Shown: in pieces, positions 1 to 5,540 of the stretch
Position numbering within the stretch: position 1 is the first letter of the stretch
Layout of the letters: the number at the start of each line of letters is the position of its first letter
Source: Paracoccaceae bacterium
GTDB taxonomy: Bacteria; Pseudomonadota; Alphaproteobacteria; Rhodobacterales; Rhodobacteraceae
Direction of reading: 5' to 3'
DNA length: 9,337 nt
Assembly (NCBI GenBank): GCA_013214715.1
Contig: JABSSB010000074.1
Span: forward strand, 1-9,337
Notes under the pieces: generated by a model
The model's input: the letters and a program-made list of their open reading frames with translations, nothing else
The model's database searches: none
What the model was told of the DNA's origin: nothing
Program-made: the position numbers and the translations under genes

Positions 1-463
1 GCAGCTGATGGCGATCTAAATCCATACCAGCGCTAGCGGCCTCGCGTTCGAGACGGGCCTGAACGCGGCGCATGTTGAAAAACAAGGACTTCTGGGAGGA
101 GGTCGATCCGGTACGCACCATCGACCAGTTTCGCATGACATGATCTTGGATCGACGCTTTAATCCACCACACCGCGTAGGTCGAAAACCGCACACCGCGA
201 TCCGGGTCAAATTTGTCTGCAGCCTTCATCAGGCCCAAGCCCGCTTCCTGGATCAGATCGTTCATGGGAGCGCCATACCGCTTGAATTTTGCGGCCATCG
301 AAATCGCCAGCCGCATGTAAGCAGTGATCAACCGATGAAGTGCCGCTTCATCGCGCTCATCTCGCCATGCATATGCCAAACGAAGCTCTGTCTCTGCATC
401 CAGCAATTCGGCTTTCATAGCACGTCGTGACAGCGACATGTCTTGCGATGAATCAAGCGCCAT
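1..463 (-). CDS. rpoH2: RNA polymerase sigma-32-type factor, RpoH2-like (partial, 3' end off the left edge)
   Basis: This is a heat-shock-family sigma factor that directs RNA polymerase to stress promoters. The visible 154 residues read open from the start to the window edge. Seen: a region 2.2 core-binding stretch around residues 69-90 (DLIQEAGLGLMKAADKFDP), then regions 2.3-2.4 with RFSTYAVWWIKASIQ (92-106) and RNWSMVR (111-117). The RpoH box follows as QKSLFFNMR (124-132), close to the E. coli QRKLFFNLR. Regions 3 and 4 lie outside the window. Two in-frame ATGs exist, at 469 and 463. The AGGGGG at 476-471 is 7 nt before the second but only 1 nt before the first, so 463 is chosen. The RNWSMVRTGSTSSQK form resembles what I remember of Rhodobacterales RpoHII, the paralogue tied to singlet-oxygen and oxidative stress, rather than RpoHI. 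The paralogue assignment is therefore less certain than the family. The gene is divergent from cobU. Confidence 0.93.
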   Translation of the reverse strand, partial: MALDSSQDMSLSRRAMKAELLDAETELRLAYAWRDERDEAALHRLITAYMRLAISMAAKFKRYGAPMNDLIQEAGLGLMKAADKFDPDRGVRFSTYAVWWIKASIQDHVMRNWSMVRTGSTSSQKSLFFNMRRVQARLEREAASAGMDLDRHQL

Positions 464-470
464 TACCATT

Positions 471-476
471 CCCCCT
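471..476 (-). promoter_or_regulatory. Shine-Dalgarno of rpoH2 (decides the start)
   Basis: On the minus strand AGGGGG (476 to 471) lies 7 nt before the ATG at 463 and 1 nt before the in-frame ATG at 469. Only the downstream ATG has workable spacing. Confidence 0.7.
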
Positions 477-515
477 GGTGCTCTGCCCATGCATGCTTGC
501 TTTGGGTTCTGCTGA

Positions 516-545
516 GAGATACGCAGGCCATCGAGAACCGGATCA
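516..545 (-). promoter_or_regulatory. Candidate ECF sigma (RpoE/ChrR-type) promoter of rpoH2
   Basis: Reading the minus strand, TGATCC (545-540) is followed by an 18-nt spacer and TATCTC (521-516). As I recall, the -35 element used by the Rhodobacter sphaeroides singlet-oxygen sigma factor RpoE is TGATC(C), with a TA-starting -10 about 18 nt downstream, and rpoHII is one of its direct targets. The predicted transcript would start near 509, leaving a leader of roughly 45 nt before the ATG at 463. The sequence match and its position are seen; the identity of the sigma factor is inferred. The element lies in the divergent spacer, and its -35 end is 18 bp before the chosen cobU start. Confidence 0.5.
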
Positions 546-562
546 TCAGAATTGGTAAAAAA

Positions 563-1084
563 ATGTTGCCTAATCGCGCATTCGTTTTGGGCGGCGCCGC
601 CTCCGGCAAATCCGCCTATGCGGAAAACCTGACTTATCTATATGGCAAGTCACGGGTTTACCTGGCGACAGCACAAATCTTCGATGACGAAATGGCGGCG
701 AAAAAAAATCGTCATTTGGCGCAACGTGGGGATGATTGGACAACGATCGAAGAACCCTTTGATGCCGCCACGGTGCTGAAACAGGCTGGCCCGGATCAGG
801 TTTACCTTATGGATTGTGCAACACTATGGCTCACCAACCATATGTTGGCCGAACATGATCTGGACGCGGAACAGGACCGTTTGATGCGCGCCATGAATAC
901 ATGCAAGGCAAATCTGGTGGTGGTCTCGAACGAAGTGGGACAGGGCATCGTCCCCGACACGACGCTTGGCCGCCGCTTTCGCGAAGCGCAGGGTCGGTTG
1001 AATATAGACTTGGCAAAAAACTGTGATCTGGTCGTGCAGATTGTGGCGGGGCTACCCAACGTTCTCAAAGGCCGGCTGCCATGA
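563..1084 (+). CDS. cobU: Bifunctional adenosylcobinamide kinase / adenosylcobinamide-phosphate guanylyltransferase
   Basis: CobU (CobP) acts in the cytoplasm in late cobalamin synthesis and salvage. It phosphorylates adenosylcobinamide and then transfers GMP to give adenosylcobinamide-GDP. The 173-residue product has the normal family length. Seen: P-loop GGAASGKS (10-17), YLATAQ (33-38), a histidine in NRHLAQR (His51, the likely equivalent of the guanylylated His), DCATLWLTN (84-92), VSNEVGQGIVP (121-131), and a C-terminal GRLNIDLAKNCD...VAGLPNVLKG. A TTG at 497 would add 22 unrelated residues and run across the rpoH2 promoter region. The ATG at 563 puts the P-loop at the usual distance from the N-terminus, although its Shine-Dalgarno is weak. 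The stop overlaps the next gene's ATG in an ATGA. No cobalamin riboswitch can fit or is visible upstream. Confidence 0.93.
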   Translation: MLPNRAFVLGGAASGKSAYAENLTYLYGKSRVYLATAQIFDDEMAAKKNRHLAQRGDDWTTIEEPFDAATVLKQAGPDQVYLMDCATLWLTNHMLAEHDLDAEQDRLMRAMNTCKANLVVVSNEVGQGIVPDTTLGRRFREAQGRLNIDLAKNCDLVVQIVAGLPNVLKGRLP

Positions 1085-1659
1085 GCCGCCTGCATCTTGT
1101 GCGACATGGGCCGACACATGCCAAAACTATGGTGGGCTGGTCGGATTTGCCCGCTGATCTCAGCGATACTCGAGCCCTGCACCGTCTGGCCAAGTATCTT
1201 CCGGCCGACGCGGTGGTCATTTCCTCTGACCTGCTGCGCGCAGTTCAGACGGCGGATGCTATTGCCGGGTCGCGCCAGCGTTTGCTGCATGACCCGGATC
1301 TGCGCGAGATTCATTTTGGCGCCTGGGAGTTGCGCAGCTGGAAAGAAATCGACGCCGAAAGCCCCGACCACATCCGGCAATTCTGGGAAAATCCGGGCCA
1401 TGTAGCGCCCCCCAATGGAGAGAGTTGGAACGCACTGCGGTCACGCTGTGACCGGGCGGTTGATCACCTGCTGAACGCCCACAAGGGCCGCGACATTGTG
1501 ATCGTTTGCCATTTCGGAGCCATTCTAACTCAGGTTCAGCGCGCCGAAGGGCTCAGCGCCTCTGCCGCTTTTGGTCACAAGATCGACAATCTATCTGTCA
1601 CGGATATCACCGTTGCGGCAGATGGCTGGACGCTTGGGCGTTTGAACCATCGCCCTTGA
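1081..1659 (+). CDS. Histidine phosphatase family protein (possible alpha-ribazole phosphatase)
   Basis: This is a 192-residue phosphoglycerate-mutase-fold phosphatase, acting through a phosphohistidine intermediate. Seen: the catalytic LVRHGPT (6-12, nucleophile His9), the phosphate-pocket Arg53 in SSDLLRAVQTA (48-58), the likely acid Glu76 in DLREIHFGAWE (73-83), the PNGES loop (111-115) and the second catalytic His144 in IVCHFGAI. All four catalytic positions are present. It is translationally coupled to cobU through a 4-bp ATGA overlap, with AAAGG at 1067-1071 as its ribosome site. The coupling suggests the CobC step, dephosphorylating alpha-ribazole phosphate or cobalamin 5'-phosphate. 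The family is broad, so the substrate is inferred from the neighbour only and no symbol is given. A perfect hairpin starts 2 nt after the stop. Confidence 0.87.
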   Translation: MSRLHLVRHGPTHAKTMVGWSDLPADLSDTRALHRLAKYLPADAVVISSDLLRAVQTADAIAGSRQRLLHDPDLREIHFGAWELRSWKEIDAESPDHIRQFWENPGHVAPPNGESWNALRSRCDRAVDHLLNAHKGRDIVIVCHFGAILTQVQRAEGLSASAAFGHKIDNLSVTDITVAADGWTLGRLNHRP

Positions 1660-1660
1660 T

Positions 1661-1677
1661 CATCACGTCGCGTGATG
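1661..1677. repeat. Perfect 7-bp inverted repeat with 3-nt loop (CATCACG-TCG-CGTGATG)
   Basis: CATCACG (1661-1667) and CGTGATG (1671-1677) are exact reverse complements separated by TCG. The repeat lies directly after the stop of the histidine phosphatase gene and 6 bp before the candidate -35 of the GST promoter. No T-run follows, so it is not a classical intrinsic terminator. It could be a dimeric regulator's operator, with its centre about 48 bp upstream of the predicted GST start, or a 3'-end stabilising hairpin of the cob transcript. Confidence 0.55.
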
Positions 1678-1682
1678 GGGGC

Positions 1683-1710
1683 ATGACAAATCGGCGTTGG
1701 ACCGTATAAC
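1683..1710 (+). promoter_or_regulatory. Candidate sigma-70-type promoter of the GST gene
   Basis: ATGACA (1683-1688, 5 of 6 to TTGACA), a 16-bp spacer and TATAAC (1705-1710, 5 of 6 to TATAAT) form a good housekeeping promoter in the 74-bp spacer. Transcription would start near 1717, giving a leader of only about 17 nt before the ATG at 1734. Confidence 0.5.
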
Positions 1711-1733
1711 CCAGAGCGCATTAGTCTTTTTTC

Positions 1734-2600
1734 ATGACCTATGATCTCTTTCTTGGTGACCGGCTTTATTCAAGCTGGTCCTTGCGCGGCTGGCTGGCCT
1801 GTGCCGCATTCGACATCCCCTGCCGCACCCATATGATGCGCCTTTACGGCGGCAAGCTGCAGGACGACCTGCGCGATCTTGCCCCTGCCAAAACCGTACC
1901 CGTTCTGCGCACGCCAGAAGGTGCGGTGCTATGGGATAGCCTTGCGATGGCGGAAGAGCTTGCGACCCGACACCCGGACGCCGGCCTGTGGCCATCTGAT
2001 CCCTTGTTGCGGTCCACCGCGCGCAGTCTCGTCGCCGAGATGCATTCCGGTTTCGCCGCGCTGCGAAGTGCCTGTCCCATGAACTTGCTGAATGCCTATG
2101 CCGACAGTGCGCCCAGCGCGGACACCCTGTCGGATGTGTGCCGATTGGAAATGATTTGGGGCCACGCGTTCTCGCAGCATGACGGGCCGTGGCTTTGTGG
2201 AGAGTATTCGCTGGCCGATGTGGCCTATGCGCCGGTGGCCGCTCGAATTGCAGGTTATGCGCTGCCTGTTTCAGATCGAGCAGCCCGATATGTGGCCGCT
2301 CATCTTGCCCATCCGAGATTTCGCCAATGGCGGGCGATGGGGTTGGCAGCAGCAGGCGCTCCGCAGTACCAGATGCCATATGACACCAGGCACTGGCCTG
2401 GCCCGCACGCTTTGGACGCCGCGGCGTGCGATGGGCCGTCGGTCAACGAGACATGCCCATATTCCGGCAAACCAGTGACGGATTTTCTTCGGTATGATGG
2501 GCAAATCTACGGTTTCTGCAATGCCTTCTGTCGGGACAAAACCTTGCATGATCCTGCCGCGTGGCCGGCCTTTATCGCTTTGTCGCAACGCGAGCGTTAA
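1734..2600 (+). CDS. Glutathione S-transferase family protein with C-terminal TRASH-like cysteine motif
   Basis: This is a cytosolic GST-fold protein of 288 residues, clearly longer than the usual 200-230. Seen: an N-terminal thioredoxin-like domain with YSSWSLRGWL (12-21, candidate catalytic Ser/Tyr region), the cis-proline glutathione-site motif KTVPVLRTPEG (53-63) and DSLAMAEELATRHP (68-81). The helical C-terminal domain includes the N-capping-like GEYSLADVAYAP (156-167). A linker leads to a tail with CPYSGKPV (Cys241) and CNAFC (Cys262, Cys266), spaced C-x20-C-x3-C. This fits the published TRASH-type metal-binding spacing (C-x19-22-C-x3-C) and the related YHS pattern. Similar tails occur, as I recall, in other Rhodobacterales GSTs. 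The substrate is unknown, and metal binding is inferred from the motif. The ATG has no recognisable Shine-Dalgarno, only a T-rich tract (1726-1732). Confidence 0.85.
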   Translation: MTYDLFLGDRLYSSWSLRGWLACAAFDIPCRTHMMRLYGGKLQDDLRDLAPAKTVPVLRTPEGAVLWDSLAMAEELATRHPDAGLWPSDPLLRSTARSLVAEMHSGFAALRSACPMNLLNAYADSAPSADTLSDVCRLEMIWGHAFSQHDGPWLCGEYSLADVAYAPVAARIAGYALPVSDRAARYVAAHLAHPRFRQWRAMGLAAAGAPQYQMPYDTRHWPGPHALDAAACDGPSVNETCPYSGKPVTDFLRYDGQIYGFCNAFCRDKTLHDPAAWPAFIALSQRER

Positions 2601-2612
2601 CCTTTTGCTAAC
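2597..2612. promoter_or_regulatory. Near-consensus CtrA binding site upstream of comM
   Basis: TTAA (2597-2600), a 7-nt spacer (CCTTTTG) and CTAAC (2608-2612) match the alphaproteobacterial CtrA motif TTAA-N7-TTAAC with one mismatch. It overlaps the GST stop codon (2598-2600) and ends 45 bp before the comM start. A further GTTAACC lies at 2637-2643. CtrA control is inferred. In Rhodobacter capsulatus CtrA is reported to control competence-type genes, including comM, needed to receive gene-transfer-agent DNA. Confidence 0.45.
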
Positions 2613-2657
2613 CAACTTGGCGTTACTCCGAATGCGGTTAACCCAAGAGGACAGCCC

Positions 2658-4169
2658 GTGGTCGCACGCACCTATTCTGTCGCCTTCCAGGGTGTCGACG
2701 CCCGCCCGGTCGAGGTCCAGTGTGCGCTGATGGCCGGGCTGCCCGGATTCTCGATTGTCGGTTTGCCGGACAAGGCGGTGTCAGAAGCAAAGGATCGCAT
2801 TCGTGCGGCGCTGGCTGGGCTCGGCATTGCGCTGCCGTCCAAACGCATCACGATCAATCTGTCCCCTGCAGACCTACCCAAGGAAGGCAGCCATTTCGAC
2901 TTGCCCATCGCCCTGTCGATCCTCGCGGCCTTAAATGTCATTCCGGAAGACCGCGCTGAAAGCACCGTCTCGCTGGGAGAAATGTCGCTAGATGGTCGAT
3001 TGATCCATGTCCCCGGAGGATTGCCCGCAGCCGTGGCCTCGGTTGAGCAGGAGCGCAAACTTTTGTGCCCGTCAGCCAGCGGGCCTGAGGCAGCATGGGT
3101 CACCGCCGCGAATATCATCGCCGCCCATAGCCTTGCTGATGTGGTCAAGCATTTCACTGGCCAGATCCATTTGTCACCTCCGACACCGGGGGAAGCAACC
3201 AAAGCGGATTCCTTACGCGATTTCCGGGAGGTCAAAGGCCAGGAGCGGGCCAAACGCGCGCTGGAGATCGCTGCCGCAGGTCGCCACCACCTGCTCATGG
3301 TTGGCCCTCCCGGCTCCGGGAAGTCTATGCTGGCGGCGCGTCTACCGGGCATTCTGCCATCCATGAGCGCGGCAGAAACGCTTGAGACATCAATGATCCA
3401 TTCTCTCGCCGGTGTTTTGGAAGAGGGGGGCATTTCTCGCAATCGCCCTTATCGCGCGCCCCACCATACGGCCTCCATGGCGGCCATTGTCGGTGGCGGG
3501 CGCGGGGCCAAGCCGGGTGAAGCCAGCCTGGCCCATAATGGCGTTTTGTTTCTGGATGAATTGCCGGAGTTTTCGCGTAACGTTCTGGACACGTTGCGTC
3601 AGCCCCTGGAAACCGGTGATGTAGTGGTCTCGCGGGCGAATGCGCATGTGACATATCCGTGCCGGTTCATGCTGGTTGCGGCGGCCAACCCTTGCCGCTG
3701 TGGTCATATGGCCGACCCGGCACGCGCCTGTGCGCGGGTGCCCAATTGCGGCGCCGATTACTTGGGGCGGGTTTCGGGACCGATGCTGGACCGGTTTGAT
3801 CTGCGTGCCGATGTTCCGCCGGTGGCGTTTCAGGACCTGGACTTGCCCTCAGATGGTGACAGCTCGGCTCAGATTGCTGAGCGTGTAGCGCAAGCGCATG
3901 AGGTGCAACAGTCGCGTTTCGCGGCGCATTCACACTGCCGGAGCAATGCGGATGTGGAAGGAGAGGTTCTGGAAGCCATCGCAACGCCCTCAGACGAAGG
4001 ACGTGCCTTGCTGACGCGCGCAGCCGACCGGTTTGGCCTGACCGCGCGCGGCTATCATCGGGTCTTACGTGTCGCACGCACCATCGCCGATCTTGATCAC
4101 TCCGAGCAGATAGATCGGCCCCATATCGCCGAGGCGCTGAGTTTTCGACTGGCGGCGGGCGATGGTTAA
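2658..4169 (+). CDS. comM: YifB/ComM family AAA+ ATPase (Mg-chelatase-like)
   Basis: ComM is a hexameric AAA+ helicase-like ATPase. In transformable bacteria it promotes branch migration when incoming single-stranded DNA recombines into the chromosome. At 503 residues it has the usual family length. Seen: an N-terminal ChlI/Lon-like domain (about 1-170) with GLPGFSIVGLPDKAVSEAKDR (split 28-47) and ITINLSPADLPKEGSHFDLP; Walker A GPPGSGKS (216-223); RAPHHTAS (266-273); Walker B GVLFLDEL (295-302). A cysteine cluster follows (346, 348, 358, 364), starting NPCRCGH, then SGPMLDRFDLR (373-383). The C-terminal Mg-chelatase domain has GLTARGYHRVLRVARTIADL (460-479). The GTG start at 2658 is supported by AGAGGA (2646-2651), 6 nt away. 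The stop is shared with convergent gshB. The protein looks intact. DNA-uptake function is taken from the family; it may instead serve other recombination. Confidence 0.95.
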   Translation: MVARTYSVAFQGVDARPVEVQCALMAGLPGFSIVGLPDKAVSEAKDRIRAALAGLGIALPSKRITINLSPADLPKEGSHFDLPIALSILAALNVIPEDRAESTVSLGEMSLDGRLIHVPGGLPAAVASVEQERKLLCPSASGPEAAWVTAANIIAAHSLADVVKHFTGQIHLSPPTPGEATKADSLRDFREVKGQERAKRALEIAAAGRHHLLMVGPPGSGKSMLAARLPGILPSMSAAETLETSMIHSLAGVLEEGGISRNRPYRAPHHTASMAAIVGGGRGAKPGEASLAHNGVLFLDELPEFSRNVLDTLRQPLETGDVVVSRANAHVTYPCRFMLVAAANPCRCGHMADPARACARVPNCGADYLGRVSGPMLDRFDLRADVPPVAFQDLDLPSDGDSSAQIAERVAQAHEVQQSRFAAHSHCRSNADVEGEVLEAIATPSDEGRALLTRAADRFGLTARGYHRVLRVARTIADLDHSEQIDRPHIAEALSFRLAAGDG

Positions 4170-5101
4170 GTCAGACGGCCTGCAATGGCGTCCCAGATCT
4201 TGCCAGCCACATTGATGCCGTCAAACCGCTCCAACTCCTGAATTCCGGTCGGCGAGGTCACATTGATTTCGGTGAGATAATCTCCGATCACGTCAATGCC
4301 GACAAAAACCTGCCCACGGTCCTTCAAAAGGGGGCCAATGGTTGCACAGATTTCCTCATCTCGTTCCGTCAGAGTGATCTTTTCAGGCCGTCCCCCGACA
4401 TGCATGTTGGACCGGGTTTCGCCAGCAGCCGGAACACGGTTGATGGCCCCGACAGGGGCGCCATCTACCAATATGACGCGTTTGTCGCCTTTCGAGACAT
4501 CGGGCAGGAATTTCTGCACGATCAAAGGCTCTCGAGAAAAACCCGTAAACAGTTCATGCAGCGATGCCAGGTTGCGATCATTGGCATCAAGCCGGAACAC
4601 CCCTGCACCTCCATTGCCGTAAAGAGGTTTCAAAATCACGTCGCCATGACGCGCCTTGAACGCTTTGATCGTTTCAAGATCGCGAGCGATTGTTGTCGGC
4701 GGGGTCAATTGCGGAAAATCCAGCACCAACAGTTTTTCTGGGAAATTTCGAACCCAGAATGGATCATTCACCACCACCACCTGACCTTTCAACCGGTCAA
4801 GCAAATGGGTCGATGTGATGTAATGCATGTCGAATGGCGGGTCCTGCCGCAGCCAGATCACATCCATGTCAGACAGATCGACCACCGTTTGCGGCCCAAG
4901 CACTGCAGGCTCCTCAGCGACGCGCTGCACAGTCATCCAGTGACCGCGTGCAGTGATTCTTCCCTCTTCATAAGCGAGTTGATCCGGGCCGTAATAAAAC
5001 AGCTCATATCCCCGCAATTGAGCTTCTTCAGCGAGGCGAAAACTGCTGTCGGCGGCAATATCAACCTCGGTGATCGGATCCATTTGAAAGGCGATCTTCA
5101 T
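4166..5101 (-). CDS. gshB: Glutathione synthetase
   Basis: GshB is the second enzyme of glutathione synthesis, joining gamma-glutamylcysteine and glycine with ATP in the cytoplasm. The 311-residue product is of normal length. Seen: an N-terminal substrate domain opening MKIAFQMDPI with RQDPPFDMHYI (85-95), then the ATP-grasp domain with DVILKPLYGNGGAGVFR (154-170), VQKFLPDVSKGDKRV (195-209), ETRSNMHVGG (228-237) and GIDVIGDYLTEINVTSPTG (268-286), which holds the metal-binding Glu and Asn. The ATG at 5101 is preferred over an in-frame TTG at 5143 because AAGGGA (5113-5108) lies 6 nt upstream and the N-terminus then matches the family. It is the third gene of rsmI-yraN-gshB, 51 nt after yraN. 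The TAA stop overlaps the comM stop. Confidence 0.96.
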   Translation of the reverse strand: MKIAFQMDPITEVDIAADSSFRLAEEAQLRGYELFYYGPDQLAYEEGRITARGHWMTVQRVAEEPAVLGPQTVVDLSDMDVIWLRQDPPFDMHYITSTHLLDRLKGQVVVVNDPFWVRNFPEKLLVLDFPQLTPPTTIARDLETIKAFKARHGDVILKPLYGNGGAGVFRLDANDRNLASLHELFTGFSREPLIVQKFLPDVSKGDKRVILVDGAPVGAINRVPAAGETRSNMHVGGRPEKITLTERDEEICATIGPLLKDRGQVFVGIDVIGDYLTEINVTSPTGIQELERFDGINVAGKIWDAIAGRLT

Positions 5102-5116
5102 AGCGCGTCCCTTTTT

Positions 5117-5141
5117 GACTGGCCTGATACATGGCGCAGTC
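5117..5141 (-). repeat. Imperfect hairpin between yraN and gshB
   Basis: GACTG (5117-5121) pairs with CAGTC (5137-5141) and GCC (5122-5124) with GGC (5133-5135). One base is bulged (5136) and the loop is 8 nt. In the transcript it ends just before the A-rich stretch and Shine-Dalgarno of gshB. It may act in mRNA processing or translation tuning within the operon, or mean nothing; there is no downstream T-run to make it a terminator. Confidence 0.35.
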
Positions 5142-5152
5142 AATCCGCCGGA

Positions 5153-5539
5153 TCAATATGCGCCACCTTCGCCAAAGGCATTCTCGATAATCCGACACTC
5201 TCCTAGCGCGTCCACGACGGCCACATCAAAGCGCATCGAGGCGGCCATCCCAAGCGGGCTTTGTGCCACGAACTCCAATCCTGCATTGCACAGCCGAGAC
5301 ACTTGTCGCGCGCCTAGCCTTTGGGCGGCCTCGGCAAAACTCCGTGCTTTTTTAACCTCTACGAAGACGTATCCGTCGGATTGCTCAACGATCAGGTCTA
5401 TCTCACCTGACGTACCGCGCCAGCGTGTGTGAAGAACACGGTTCCCTTGCGCTGAATAGTGGGCCGCAACCGACGCTTCGGCGGCTTTGCCAGCCTCATA
5501 AGCGACCCGACCCCGGGCGCGTTGATGCAATGTTGGCAT
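5153..5539 (-). CDS. yraN: YraN family (UPF0102) predicted endonuclease-like protein
   Basis: This is a small 128-residue protein of a family with a restriction-endonuclease-like fold and no well-established function. Seen: an N-terminal helix region with YEAGKAAEASVAAHY (14-28), then GTSGEIDLIVE (42-52) and YVFVEVKKA (57-65). Together Glu46, Asp48, Glu61 and Lys63 give the family's degenerate PD-(D/E)xK-like active-site pattern. LGARQVSRL (75-83) corresponds to the usual basic 'K/RQ.RL' segment. The ATG at 5539 lies 1 nt after the rsmI stop, with AAGGGG (5549-5544) bridging that stop. An upstream in-frame start at 5626 would lie deep within rsmI and adds residues with no family similarity. 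It is co-transcribed with rsmI and gshB, and a nuclease role in DNA repair or recombination is only an inference from the fold. Confidence 0.92.
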   Translation of the reverse strand: MPTLHQRARGRVAYEAGKAAEASVAAHYSAQGNRVLHTRWRGTSGEIDLIVEQSDGYVFVEVKKARSFAEAAQRLGARQVSRLCNAGLEFVAQSPLGMAASMRFDVAVVDALGECRIIENAFGEGGAY

Positions 5540-5540
5540 G

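Noticed and set aside
497..562. Longer cobU starting at TTG 497
   Set aside because: The extra 22 residues have no family similarity, no ribosome site stands out, and they would lie across the rpoH2 promoter candidate; ATG 563 gives the normal N-terminus.
464..562. Cobalamin riboswitch upstream of cobU
   Set aside because: The spacer is too short for the roughly 200-nt element and no B12-box-like conserved core is visible.
464..562. EcfG-type (GGAAC-N16-17-GTT) promoter
   Set aside because: Only a GAACC fragment occurs; the paired GTT at the right distance is not there.
1660..1733. Intrinsic terminator after the histidine phosphatase gene
   Set aside because: The palindrome at 1661-1677 is followed by GGGGGC, not T's; the T-rich tract at 1726-1732 is about 50 nt away and not paired with a stem.
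1732..2379. Long minus-strand open frame opposite the GST gene
   Set aside because: It lies antisense to a clear GST coding sequence, is rich in Arg/His/Pro from complementary high-GC codons, and has no recognisable motifs.
2672..3442. 256-codon minus-strand open frame opposite comM
   Set aside because: It is a shadow of the strongly conserved comM frame; its composition is atypical and there is no ribosome site.
4130..4200. Bidirectional terminator between comM and gshB
   Set aside because: The genes abut with overlapping stops and I see no GC-rich stem followed by a T-run on either strand.
4400..5206. 268-codon plus-strand open frame opposite gshB
   Set aside because: gshB motifs on the minus strand are unambiguous; the plus-strand product shows no domain and crosses the yraN-gshB spacer.
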